Source: a bacterium (lineage in GTDB: Bacteria; Pseudomonadota; Alphaproteobacteria; Acetobacterales; Acetobacteraceae). From it: a stretch of DNA of 64,000 nt. Both the position numbers and the translations under genes were made by a program. Below the pieces are notes generated by a model. The model was given only the letters and a program-made list of their open reading frames with translations. It was not told the DNA's origin and did not search any database. Positions 17,304-25,914 of the stretch are shown piece after piece; the first letter of the stretch is position 1, and the number at the start of each line of letters is the position of its first letter. Location of the stretch: NCBI GenBank assembly GCA_026224825.1, contig JAMFRO010000098.1:1-64000 (forward strand), in the 5' to 3' direction.

Positions 17304-18521
17304 CTAAACCAGAGCCGTGCCGGGCGCGCGCCAATGCAGCGTGCCGGGCTTCTCACAGGCAGGGCAGATTGCGGCCCACTGCGCCGTAGCATTATGGCAG
17401 GCATCGCACAGCCAGGCGCTGCGCCCCCCGCTTCGCCCTGTGCCACGCGGCTTACCCTCCAGCGCATCCAGAATCCCCTGCGCCCGTCCATCATCCAGCC
17501 CGGTGGCAATGGCCGCCGTGGCATGCCGCCTGGCCTCCGCCGAGAGCCCGGCATCGAGCGCCGTCTGCGCCAGCACCAGCTCGGATTCCACATGGCCGGG
17601 GTTCACCGCCACCAGTTCCAGCGCATCCTGCGCCCGCTCCAGCGGCGTCGCCCCCGGCACAAACCAGGCCGCCGCCAACAGCGGATTCGGCGCGCCCCGC
17701 CACGCCCCCAGCACCGCCTTACGCGCGGCCCGGTTCTTGCCCAGCGCCCGGAACGCCGCAGCCGCCGCCACCACGGCCGGCGCAAAATCCGGCACGGCCT
17801 TCGTGGCAATCTTCGCATAGCGCAACGCATCACGCGGGTTGTCGGCCTGCCCCCCCGCCGCCACGGCCAGTGCCGCCACCTCGTTCTTCTCGCGCGTCAG
17901 CCCCAGTGCGGTGCTATAATCCCGCGCCTTCAGCGCCAATGTCAGCCTCTGCGCCCGGGTCCAGGCAGCTCCCGGATACGCATCCTCGGCATTGGCCGCA
18001 TGGCGCCGCGCCGCCTCATGGTCGGCCTCACCCAGGCTCGCATCCAGCAACCCGCGGTGGCCGAGAAACCGCATCTCCTTATGCGCCGCCAGCGTCTTAA
18101 ACGCGGCTTTCGCGCCCGCCACATCACCGGAGAGTTTCGCCGCCTCGGCGCGCAGCAGCACCGCCAACGGGCTCTCACCCAGATATTTACCCGCCCTCTT
18201 GGCCTCGGCCCTGGCCGCCGCGGCATCGCCCGCCGCAATCGCCACCAGCCCGCGCTGCGTCGCCACCTCACCCGCCGCCTGGCGTTTCGCCCCACGCCAC
18301 GCCGCAACACTTTTCGGCGCCCGGTAAACCGAGCCCAGCACCCGCAACACCACCGTAAACAGCAGCGCTATGATAAACAGCAGCAAAACTGCCGCCGGCG
18401 TAGAGGTGGTGATGACATAATCCCCGGCATGCGCCGTCACATCACCCGGCATCCCGCCGATCCACCAGGCCAGCGCCAGCAGCAGCGCCAGCAGGAGTAA
18501 AAATTTCGCCGCGTTCAGCAT
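17304..18521 (-). CDS. hemY: HemY-like TPR membrane protein with C-terminal zinc ribbon
   Basis: This is the HemY of hem operons, a TPR scaffold and not the oxidase of the same name. Two N-terminal membrane segments (about 5-22 and 42-65) precede helical repeats of about 85-365. The last 35 residues form a ribbon: two CxxC pairs in WLCDACHN and ICPACEKP. Membrane anchor, TPRs and a rubredoxin-like tail together also describe the LPS-assembly protein LapB. The gene follows the Mic60-like gene with a one-base stop/start overlap, and its stop abuts the binding-protein start. Its exact function in alphaproteobacteria is not established. Confidence 0.82.
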   Translation of the reverse strand: MLNAAKFLLLLALLLALAWWIGGMPGDVTAHAGDYVITTSTPAAVLLLFIIALLFTVVLRVLGSVYRAPKSVAAWRGAKRQAAGEVATQRGLVAIAAGDAAAARAEAKRAGKYLGESPLAVLLRAEAAKLSGDVAGAKAAFKTLAAHKEMRFLGHRGLLDASLGEADHEAARRHAANAEDAYPGAAWTRAQRLTLALKARDYSTALGLTREKNEVAALAVAAGGQADNPRDALRYAKIATKAVPDFAPAVVAAAAAFRALGKNRAARKAVLGAWRGAPNPLLAAAWFVPGATPLERAQDALELVAVNPGHVESELVLAQTALDAGLSAEARRHATAAIATGLDDGRAQGILDALEGKPRGTGRSGGRSAWLCDACHNATAQWAAICPACEKPGTLHWRAPGTALV

Positions 18522-19390
18522 CAGCTACCCTGCGCCCAGTTACCTTGCGCCAGAGCAACAAGTGCGGCGCGTGCCGCCAGCAATTGCTGCGCCTGGCCCA
18601 GCCAGCCGCCCATCGCCAATTTCGCGCCCTGCGGCAAATCCTGCAACGCCGCCACCGCCCCTGCGAGGTCACCATTCGCGAGCGCTGCCTGCGCCGTATT
18701 CAAAGCCGCCGCCGCTGGGGGCCCAAACACCACCTGCGATCCATTGCTGACGGTAATCATCCCCTCCAGCCGCAGCCGCACCCGCGCCCAGAACCCGCCC
18801 TTGCCGTCACCGGACAGGCTGGCTTCCTCCGCTGCCCGCGCGGCACCGGCAAACCCCTCCCGCAACTGCGCCTCGGTGGGCGGTGCGGTCCCAGCAAACT
18901 GCGCCAAAGCCGGCGGCGCGCCGGGGATTTGCCCGAGCGGCTGCCCGGCATCCAGCGCCAGCCGCGCCGTGCCCAGCGCGTTGAGCAATGTCATCCGCTT
19001 GGTCAAATTCCCCAAATCCGCCGCATTGGCCTGCAGCACCGAGAGCGTGCCATGGTCACTCGCCGCCTGTGTTTGAACAGCGTTCACCTGCGCCGCCAGC
19101 GCCAGATATTTCTGCCCCAGATCCGCCTGCACCGTCACGCTATCCGCCGCCGGCGCGGCGCGGGACTGCGCCGCCTGAACATCGTTCATCTGCGCCCGCA
19201 GCACGGCCAGATCGGTCGCATCCGCATGATGCGCCTGGGCGCCGTACCATAAATACAACTCGCCCCCGGCCAGGACCAAAAACCCCAACACAAACGCCAC
19301 CGGCCAGAGCGAGCGGCGCGGCACCACCACCACCACCGGCACCGGTGCTGGTGCGGGCAGTGCCTTAACCTCTGTTTCGGTCTCGCTCAT
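18521..19390 (-). CDS. Mitofilin/Mic60-like membrane protein (COG4223 type)
   Basis: A 289-residue protein with a proline-rich cytoplasmic start, one membrane anchor at about 28-50, an alanine/glutamine-rich region likely to be helical or coiled (about 55-135), and a C-terminal mitofilin-like domain. Alphaproteobacterial Mic60 shapes intracytoplasmic or cristae-like membranes and is typically encoded between hemD and hemY, as here. Identification relies on this architecture and synteny. The overlap with the hemD stop (4 bp) indicates coupled translation. Confidence 0.75.
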   Translation of the reverse strand: MSETETEVKALPAPAPVPVVVVVPRRSLWPVAFVLGFLVLAGGELYLWYGAQAHHADATDLAVLRAQMNDVQAAQSRAAPAADSVTVQADLGQKYLALAAQVNAVQTQAASDHGTLSVLQANAADLGNLTKRMTLLNALGTARLALDAGQPLGQIPGAPPALAQFAGTAPPTEAQLREGFAGAARAAEEASLSGDGKGGFWARVRLRLEGMITVSNGSQVVFGPPAAAALNTAQAALANGDLAGAVAALQDLPQGAKLAMGGWLGQAQQLLAARAALVALAQGNWAQGS

Positions 19391-20055
19391 ACCAGCAACG
19401 CCATCAAATCCGCCTCCGTTGGCGCCAGTGCGACATGGATTCGCGCCCAGGGCAAGCCTTCGAGCCCCTGCGCCACATTACCACTCAGCACATAGGCCTG
19501 CATCCCCGCCGTTCCAGGCGGGTTCAGCCGCGCAAACGCCCGCGCCGTCTCGGCCGAGTAGAACAAAGCCGCGTCCACCGCCCCCCCAGCCAGCGCATCA
19601 CGCACCTCATCCGGCAGGCTCTGCAATTTCGTCACGGTGTAAACCTTGCGCCGGACCACGCTGATGCCAGCCGCCCGCAGGCCAGCAAACAACGCCAGCC
19701 CATGCCGCTCCCCCACCGCCAGCACATGCAGCCCCGGCAGCCGCCGCGCCACCACCAGCCGGGTCAAATCCTGCGCATCCCCCGCCGCACTTTCCACCCG
19801 GGTAAACCCCGCCTCGCGCAGCCTTGCCGCCGTGGCATCGCCCACGCAGAACACCGGCACATTATGCAGCCGGGCGGGAAGTGCCGGTACCGCCTGCCCG
19901 CTCGTCACCACCAGAGCGGCCAGATGCTCCGGCAAACGCGGCGTGGTGGTTTTTACGGAAAGGCAGGGGAGGCGCAAAACCTCATGGCCGCAAGCTTCCA
20001 GGCGTTTGGCGGTGGCACTTGCCCCCGGCTCCGGCCTGGTCACGAGCAGTTTCAC
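19387..20055 (-). CDS. hemD: Uroporphyrinogen-III synthase
   Basis: Cyclises hydroxymethylbilane to uroporphyrinogen III, the branch point of heme and corrin synthesis. The 222-residue protein starts MKLLVTRPEPGA, a clear HemD beginning. It continues with ALVVTSGQAVPAL and the C-terminal VDAALFYSAETARAF and ALAPTEADLMALL stretches. HemD is poorly conserved, so the adjacent hemC adds weight. The start overlaps the hemC stop by 4 bp. Confidence 0.88.
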   Translation of the reverse strand: MKLLVTRPEPGASATAKRLEACGHEVLRLPCLSVKTTTPRLPEHLAALVVTSGQAVPALPARLHNVPVFCVGDATAARLREAGFTRVESAAGDAQDLTRLVVARRLPGLHVLAVGERHGLALFAGLRAAGISVVRRKVYTVTKLQSLPDEVRDALAGGAVDAALFYSAETARAFARLNPPGTAGMQAYVLSGNVAQGLEGLPWARIHVALAPTEADLMALLV

Positions 20056-21026
20056 GGCGCGAAGATGTCCGCCGGCGAATCCAGCTTCAGCTCGCGCCCC
20101 AATTCGCGCCCGAGCGCCGCGGCATCCGCCACCGGGCCCAAAGCACTGCGCTGGAGCAAAAACGTACCATCCGCCCGCGCCACCAGCCCGGTGAGATGCA
20201 AACTCCCATCCTCCATCAGCCGCGCATAGCCACCAATCGGCGTGCGGCAGGAGCCGTCGAGTGCCAGCAGCAGCGCCCGCTCGGCCGTGGCCACCGCCTT
20301 CGCCTCCGGGTCCTCTATGGCCGCCAGCAGCTCGTGCAGCTTCACATCATCGGTACGCACGGTAATGCCCACGATCCCCTGGCAGGCCGAGGGCACCATC
20401 TGCTCGGTGCTCAGCACCACACTGGCCTTATCCGCCAGCCCCAGCCGCCGCAAACCGGCATAGGCCAGCAGCGTGGCATCTATCTCGCGGTTTTCCACCT
20501 TGGCCAGCCGCGTGCCCACATTGCCGCGCAGCAGCGAAAAATTCAGGTCCGGCCGCGCGTATTTCAACTGCGCCTGGCGCCGCACGCTGGCCGAGCCGAT
20601 GTTCGCACCATTGGCCAGCGCCCCATACGGGTCCGCCGGGTCCACAGCCGTGCCGGGCGGCAGTATAAGAACATCCCGCGCATCCTCGCGCTTCAACGTA
20701 CAAGCCAGCGCAATGCCCTCCGGCAGCACCGTCTCTAAATCCTTGAGGCTATGCACGGCAAAATCGATCCGCCGCGCCGCCAGCGCCTCATGGATCTCCT
20801 TGGCGAACAAGCCTTTCCCGCCAATCTCCGCCAGCGGCCGGTTCTGCACCGTATCGCCCGTGGTGGTGATGATATGCTCGGCAAACACCTCCGACCGCCC
20901 CAGCGCCGGGCAGGCCGCGCGCAGCAGCTCCAAAAACGTCGCCGTCTGCTGGCGCGCCAGCGGCGAGCCACGGGTCCCTACTTTTAGGGGAAGGCCATGC
21001 GTATGCGGGGGAGTTACTGTTTTCAC
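20052..21026 (-). CDS. hemC: Porphobilinogen deaminase (hydroxymethylbilane synthase)
   Basis: Condenses four porphobilinogens into hydroxymethylbilane. Diagnostic motifs are LKVGTRGSPLARQQT at the N-terminus, the catalytic ALKDLET-like stretch AVHSLKDLET with its Asp, and the dipyrromethane-anchoring Cys near residue 260 in ALDGSCRTPIGGYA. Length (324) is normal. The start is GTG at 21026, only 23 bp from the divergent tsaD ATG. It is the first gene of the hemC-hemD-Mic60-hemY-ABC run. Confidence 0.95.
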   Translation of the reverse strand: MKTVTPPHTHGLPLKVGTRGSPLARQQTATFLELLRAACPALGRSEVFAEHIITTTGDTVQNRPLAEIGGKGLFAKEIHEALAARRIDFAVHSLKDLETVLPEGIALACTLKREDARDVLILPPGTAVDPADPYGALANGANIGSASVRRQAQLKYARPDLNFSLLRGNVGTRLAKVENREIDATLLAYAGLRRLGLADKASVVLSTEQMVPSACQGIVGITVRTDDVKLHELLAAIEDPEAKAVATAERALLLALDGSCRTPIGGYARLMEDGSLHLTGLVARADGTFLLQRSALGPVADAAALGRELGRELKLDSPADIFAP

Positions 21027-21049
21027 GAGGGTGATCTAAAGCGGGTCGC

Positions 21050-22219
21050 ATGGAAAGAAAAGATGGCCCTGTTCTCGGCATTGAAAGCTCCTGCGACGAA
21101 ACCGCCGCAGCGATCCTGGCCGCCGATGGCTCCATCCTGGCCGAGCGCGTGCTGAGCCAGATCGCCGACCACGCGGCCTTCGGCGGTGTGGTGCCGGAAA
21201 TCGCCGCCCGCGCCCATCTCACCGCTTTGGATGCCATGGTGAAAGACACTTTGCGCGAAGCCGGGCTGGAATTCACCGATCTCGCCGCCATCGCCGCCAC
21301 CGCCGGGCCGGGGCTCATCGGCGGGCTGCTGGTCGGCACCGGCTATGCCAAGGGTGCGGCCATCGCTTCGGGCGTGCCCTATCTCGCCATCAACCATCTG
21401 GAAGCGCACGGCCTCACCGCCCGCCTGCCCGGCATGGCCCCCACCCAGCCCGCATTCCCTTATTTGCTCCTGCTCCTGTCCGGCGGCCACAGCCAATGCG
21501 TCGCGGTGGAGGGTGTGGGATGCTACCGCCTGCTCGGCACCACGCTGGACGACGCCGTGGGCGAGGCCTTCGACAAATCCGCCAAACTCCTCGGCCTGGC
21601 ATACCCCGGCGGCCCGGCCCTGGAAGCCATCGCCCGCGAGGGCGATGCCAGCGCCGTCCACCTGCCGCGCCCGCTGCTGCACCGCGCGGGGTGTGATTTC
21701 TCGTTCTCCGGGCTAAAAACCGCCGTGGCCCAACTCATCGCCACCGAACCCCCCGGCCCGCTATCCCGTAGCCGCGCCGCCAACATCGCCGCCAGTTTTC
21801 AAGCCGCCGTCACGAACATACTGGGCGACCGCCTGGAACATGCCCTGGCCATGTGCCCGGATGCCTCCGCCATCATCATCGCCGGTGGCGTGGCCGCCAA
21901 CACCGCCATCCGCACCCGTTTGGCGCAAGTCGCGGCAGCAGCGGGCAAACCCCTCATCGCCCCGCCCCTGCGCCTGTGCACCGACAACGCCGTGATGGTC
22001 GCCTGGGCCGGGCTGGAGCGGCTGAACGCCGGGTTTTCCTCTACCCTCGACGCCCCCTGCAAACCGCGCTGGCCTTTGGAGGCTATTTCGAACTCCCCCA
22101 CCCTCCCGTCATCCCCGTCACCCCCGTCATCCCCGCGAAAGCGGGGATCTCTGGCGCCCTCGGCCATGGGAGCGAGAGATCCCCGCTTTCGCGGGGATGA
22201 CGGGGAGGCCCCGGCATGA
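21050..22219 (+). CDS. tsaD: tRNA threonylcarbamoyladenosine synthesis protein TsaD, with repeat-encoded C-terminus
   Basis: Universal ASKHA-fold enzyme that transfers the threonylcarbamoyl group to A37 of ANN-decoding tRNAs, with TsaB and TsaE. Conserved marks are VLGIESSCDETAAAIL, the metal motif HLEAH in INHLEAHGLTARL, LLSGGHSQC, and LCTDNAVMVAWAGLE near the end. The normal protein ends close to PRWPLEAI. Here the frame runs on for about 40 residues through a palindromic repeat (22123-22204), giving a Ser/Pro-rich then PRKRG...RGDDGEAPA tail. The stop overlaps the rlmJ ATG by 4 bp. Confidence 0.95.
   Translation: MERKDGPVLGIESSCDETAAAILAADGSILAERVLSQIADHAAFGGVVPEIAARAHLTALDAMVKDTLREAGLEFTDLAAIAATAGPGLIGGLLVGTGYAKGAAIASGVPYLAINHLEAHGLTARLPGMAPTQPAFPYLLLLLSGGHSQCVAVEGVGCYRLLGTTLDDAVGEAFDKSAKLLGLAYPGGPALEAIAREGDASAVHLPRPLLHRAGCDFSFSGLKTAVAQLIATEPPGPLSRSRAANIAASFQAAVTNILGDRLEHALAMCPDASAIIIAGGVAANTAIRTRLAQVAAAAGKPLIAPPLRLCTDNAVMVAWAGLERLNAGFSSTLDAPCKPRWPLEAISNSPTLPSSPSPPSSPRKRGSLAPSAMGARDPRFRGDDGEAPA
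22123..22204. repeat. Palindromic repeat (CCGTCATCCCCGCG family) inside the tsaD reading frame
   Basis: Perfect 30-bp inverted arms (22123-22152 and 22175-22204), beginning CCCGTCATCCCCGCGAAAGC, flank a 22-nt loop. The element lies wholly within the tsaD frame and ends 11 bp before the rlmJ start. Related copies are at 27731-27812, 37864-37907 and a half-site near 51881-51898. Confidence 0.9.
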
Positions 22220-23025
22220 ACTACCGCCACATCTACCACGCCGGCAATTTCGCGGATGTGATGAAGCACGCGCTGCTCATAAAACTCATCCGCGCCATGC
22301 AGCGCAAAGACAAACCCTTCCTCCTCCTCGACACGCATGCCGGCATCGGCACCTACGACGTGCTGTCCGACGAAGCGCAGCGCACCGGCGAATGGCGCGA
22401 GGGCATCGGCAAGCTCCTCGGCGCCGCCCCCGAAGCGCTGGCTGAATATGTCGCTCTGGTCGAGCAGCTCGGCATCTACCCCGGCTCCCCCGCCATCGCC
22501 GCTGCCCTGCTGCGCCCGCAGGACCGGCTGGTGGCCTGCGAGCTGCACCCCGAGGATGCCGCCTTGCTCCGCCGCAACATGCGCGGCACCAACACATTCG
22601 TACACGAGCGCGACGGCTACGAGGCGCTGGCCGCCTTTCTCCCCCCGCCGGAAAAACGCGCGCTGGTCCTCATCGACCCGCCGTTTGAGAAGACCGACGA
22701 GTTCGCCACGCTGACCAAAACCCTGTTCGCCGCCTGGAGCAAATTCCCCGGCGGCGTGTACGTCGCCTGGTACCCCATCAAACACCGCGCCCCCGTCCGC
22801 GCCTTTTTCGAGAGCATAAAGTTCACGCCCATCCGCGATGTCATCTCGGTGGAATTCCTGCGCCGCCCGGACACCAATCCGGTCGGCCTCAACGGCGCCG
22901 GCCTGCTCATCATCAACCCGCCCTTCGGGTTTGAGGCCGATGCCGCCCCCATCCTCGCGGCTTGCGAAGCATCCTTCGGCGAGCCAGGCTGTGCCGCAAT
23001 GGTGGAGAGGCTGATCAATGAATAA
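22216..23025 (+). CDS. rlmJ: 23S rRNA (adenine-2030-N6) methyltransferase RlmJ
   Basis: Methylates A2030 in 23S rRNA. The start MNYRHIYHAGNFADVMKHA is diagnostic for this family, as is the catalytic tetrapeptide in VLIDPPFEK, with the SAM pocket around LLDTHAGIGTYD. Length (269) is normal. The ATG overlaps the tsaD stop and the 3' end overlaps gpsA by 8 bp. Confidence 0.93.
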   Translation: MNYRHIYHAGNFADVMKHALLIKLIRAMQRKDKPFLLLDTHAGIGTYDVLSDEAQRTGEWREGIGKLLGAAPEALAEYVALVEQLGIYPGSPAIAAALLRPQDRLVACELHPEDAALLRRNMRGTNTFVHERDGYEALAAFLPPPEKRALVLIDPPFEKTDEFATLTKTLFAAWSKFPGGVYVAWYPIKHRAPVRAFFESIKFTPIRDVISVEFLRRPDTNPVGLNGAGLLIINPPFGFEADAAPILAACEASFGEPGCAAMVERLINE

Positions 23026-23974
23026 CAACCATATCGCCGTCATCGGCGCGGGCGCCTGGGGCACCGCCCTCGCCATCCTCTTCGCCCGCGCCGGCAAGGA
23101 TGTGACGTTATGGGCCCGCGACAAAACGCGCGCCGATTCCATGCGCGCCACCCGCCACACCCCGCGCCTGCCGGATGCCGTGCTGCCCGCCAGCCTCACC
23201 ATCACCCATAAAATCCCCGAGGCAGACATACTGCTCCTCGCCGTGCCCATGCAGCATCTGCGGCAAATCCTGCCGCTCCTGCCCCTTAGCCCCCCCGTGC
23301 TGCTCTGCTGCAAAGGCCTGGAGCGCGACACGCTGCTCCTCCCCCCCGAGCTGGTGGCAAACCGCCCCGCCGCCATGCTCACCGGCCCCAATTTCGCCCA
23401 TGAGGTCGCCGCCGGCCTGCCCGCCGCCGCCGTGCTGGCCATGCCGGATGCCACCCAGCGTGCCGCCCTCATGGAGGCCCTGCACACCAGCACATTGCGC
23501 CTCTACGGCAGCCCGGACATCATCGGCGCCGCTCTGGGCGGTGCCGCCAAAAACGTCATCGCCATCGCCGCCGGCGTGGTCATGGGGGCAGGCTTCGGCG
23601 AGAACGCCCGCGCCGCCCTCATCACCCGGGGCCTGGCCGAAATCGCCCGCCTCGCCACCGCTTTGGGCGGCAAGAGTGAAACCATCTCCGGCCTCTCCGG
23701 CCTGGGCGATCTGCTGCTCACCTGCACCGGCACCTCCAGCCGCAATTTTTCCCTGGGGTTGGCTTTGGGCCAGGGCCAAAGCCTGGAGCACATCCTGGGT
23801 GCCCGCACCGAAGTCACCGAAGGTGTCGCCACCGCCCCCGCTTTGCTCGCCCGTGCCCAAGCGGCGGGCACCGACATGCCCATTACCGAGGCGGTGACAA
23901 ATCTGCTCGCCGGGCGCAGGAATATCCCGCAAACCATGGCCGCCCTCATGGGCCGCGCGCTCAAGGATGAATAA
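23018..23974 (+). CDS. gpsA: Glycerol-3-phosphate dehydrogenase [NAD(P)+]
   Basis: Reduces dihydroxyacetone phosphate to sn-glycerol-3-phosphate for phospholipid synthesis. The Rossmann motif is VIGAGAWGTALAIL. The catalytic Lys lies in GGAAKNVIAIAAGV, and the substrate-binding LSGLGDLLLTCTGTSSRNF is intact. It overlaps rlmJ upstream and the next gene by 8 bp. tsaD-gpsA clustering is common in proteobacteria. Confidence 0.95.
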   Translation: MNNNHIAVIGAGAWGTALAILFARAGKDVTLWARDKTRADSMRATRHTPRLPDAVLPASLTITHKIPEADILLLAVPMQHLRQILPLLPLSPPVLLCCKGLERDTLLLPPELVANRPAAMLTGPNFAHEVAAGLPAAAVLAMPDATQRAALMEALHTSTLRLYGSPDIIGAALGGAAKNVIAIAAGVVMGAGFGENARAALITRGLAEIARLATALGGKSETISGLSGLGDLLLTCTGTSSRNFSLGLALGQGQSLEHILGARTEVTEGVATAPALLARAQAAGTDMPITEAVTNLLAGRRNIPQTMAALMGRALKDE

Positions 23975-24398
23975 GATGAGCATCACCGGCGGCTGCCTGT
24001 GCGGCGCCGTGCGCTACGAGATTTCCGCGCCGCCCATCATGTCCCGCATGTGCTACTGCCGCGTGTGCCAATATCTCGCCTGCGGCAATGCGGCCGTGAA
24101 CGCCGCTTTCCCCACCACCGCCGTCACCCTCACCGGCACGCTCAAAGACTACGTCTCCACCGCCGATAGTGGCACCGAGATGCACCGCCGCTTCTGCCCC
24201 GAATGTGGCGTGCACCTCACCACCGCCGCCATCACCCGCCCCGAAATCCTCATGATCCGTGTCGGCACGCTCGACGACCCCAGCCTCGTCACCCCCACCG
24301 CCGCCATATGGGTGGACAGCGCCCCGCGCTGGGCCTGTATCGACCCCTCCATCGAGCAGATCGCCGGCCAGCCCGCGCCGTTGAAGACAAAAACCTAA
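23967..24398 (+). CDS. GFA-family (glutathione-dependent formaldehyde-activating-like) zinc protein
   Basis: A 143-residue GFA/CENP-V fold protein. Zinc-binding cysteines are visible in GGCLCGAVRYE, CYCRVCQ and FCPECGVHL, the standard arrangement of the family. The start could be 23967 or the ATG three codons later (23976), since the domain begins SITGGCLCG. The substrate is unknown; most members are annotated by homology with a formaldehyde-glutathione enzyme but have not been shown to act on it. Confidence 0.85.
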   Translation: MNKMSITGGCLCGAVRYEISAPPIMSRMCYCRVCQYLACGNAAVNAAFPTTAVTLTGTLKDYVSTADSGTEMHRRFCPECGVHLTTAAITRPEILMIRVGTLDDPSLVTPTAAIWVDSAPRWACIDPSIEQIAGQPAPLKTKT

Positions 24399-24435
24399 GA
24401 TTGCAAAAATTTAATCATACGCTACCATAGGGCGC

Positions 24436-25824
24436 ATGCGGCTCATCGGGTTTTTAGCATTTGCCGCCATCGTGCTCACCGCCATCGCCTGGCTCCGCGC
24501 CCCGGAATATGACGAAGCCTATTCCATCTTCCTCACCGCCGGCCACGCCCGCCCTGCCTGGCCTACGGGCATTTTTACCGCCGCATCGGTCCGCGCCCTC
24601 TACACCGGCCACGCAAGCTTCGCCCAAATCGCGCATGATCTCCGCCAAGGCGACGTCCACCCGCCCCTTTATTTCTGGGGATTAGACATTTGGCGCGGCA
24701 TTGCGGGCCCGAGCTGGTTCGCCGCCCGGCTGTTATCCGTTCTCTTCAGCCTCACCGGGCTGTATCTCCTCGCCCGCCTGGCCAAGGCAGCGGATATCCC
24801 CGTCTATCCCGCATTATTCCTCACGCTGCTTTCCTACGGCTTCGCCTATACCGGCATCGTCGCGCGCGGTTTTGCCTTGGCGCAGTTGTGCAACATCGCC
24901 GGGGTGTATTTGCTCTTCCTGGCGTTGCCGCAAAAACGCTGGCGCCTCGCTTTGGCCGCCGCTTTAGCCGCCGGGGCCGCCTTCGGGGCCGCCTGTTTCA
25001 CCAATTACCTTGCCGTCTTCACCGGCGGCGCGGCTCTGCTCTGGCTGTTGCTCACCCGCCCCCGGCTCATGCCCGCCGCTTTGGCCGGGTTTCTGCCGCT
25101 TCTGCCCGCCTGCGCCTGGTTCTTCCTGGCCCAGCGCCACACCCGCACCGGCCAGTTCGCGGTTTTTGCGCCCGCCCATGCTTTAGGCTTGCTGGCCAAG
25201 GATTCCGGCGCCGCCATCTTCGGCGGCCTGCCCCTCTACGCTGGACGGTTCAGCACCCCCGTAACCTTGGCTTTGGCCGTTTTGCTCCTCATCTGCCTGG
25301 GCTGTGCCTTGCACCGCCGCCACCCTCACGCCCGGCTCTTCGCACTCCTCACCATCGCCCCGCCCTGCGGCCTGTTCGCTCTGGGCCTCATCTTCGGCAA
25401 CACACCCATCGAGATCCGCTACCTCGCCTTCTCGACGCCCTTCCTGGCGCTGCTCCTCGCTCCAGCCGCCCTGGCCCCAGCACTGCCGCGCGTGCCTCTG
25501 GCCATCATGCTCGCCACACAGACCGCCGCCATCGTGGGCTTAGCCATCGCCCCCGCCACCATGCAGCCCCAGGCCCGCGCCGCGCATCAAGCCGCCGCCT
25601 ACCCCAACGCGCTGGTCGAACTCCCCTACGGCAATGACGGCGTCGGCATCCCCGGCCCCTTCATCGCCACCGCCCCGGACAACATGCGGATAAAACTTCT
25701 GCACCCCGGCGCCGTCGCGCAAACACAGGCGATCGTCGTCACCCTCGCCATAGATAACGAGAGCCGGGAGATTGCTTTGGAAACAGGATGTCCGTTGGGT
25801 GTGGCGTTATGCCGGCCCCGTTAG
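24436..25824 (+). CDS. GT-C fold membrane glycosyltransferase (PMT/ArnT-like)
   Basis: A 462-residue polytopic protein with about ten to eleven hydrophobic helices. The first periplasmic loop has the Asp-Glu pair EYDEAYS, and a later DVHPPLYFWGL motif matches the loop of PMT/ArnT-type enzymes that use polyprenyl-linked sugars. A short soluble C-terminal domain follows from about residue 385. The acceptor is unknown. It begins 37 bp after the GFA gene on the same strand and ends tail-to-tail with the DUF4149 gene. Confidence 0.75.
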   Translation: MRLIGFLAFAAIVLTAIAWLRAPEYDEAYSIFLTAGHARPAWPTGIFTAASVRALYTGHASFAQIAHDLRQGDVHPPLYFWGLDIWRGIAGPSWFAARLLSVLFSLTGLYLLARLAKAADIPVYPALFLTLLSYGFAYTGIVARGFALAQLCNIAGVYLLFLALPQKRWRLALAAALAAGAAFGAACFTNYLAVFTGGAALLWLLLTRPRLMPAALAGFLPLLPACAWFFLAQRHTRTGQFAVFAPAHALGLLAKDSGAAIFGGLPLYAGRFSTPVTLALAVLLLICLGCALHRRHPHARLFALLTIAPPCGLFALGLIFGNTPIEIRYLAFSTPFLALLLAPAALAPALPRVPLAIMLATQTAAIVGLAIAPATMQPQARAAHQAAAYPNALVELPYGNDGVGIPGPFIATAPDNMRIKLLHPGAVAQTQAIVVTLAIDNESREIALETGCPLGVALCRPR

Positions 25825-25914
25825 GCCCAGCGGAACAAATTTATGGCCGGGGCGAGGAAATGCCCGTTTAACCGAACAAGGAAATGTTGTGAAAGTTGGG
25901 GAAGGTTAGGCGGG

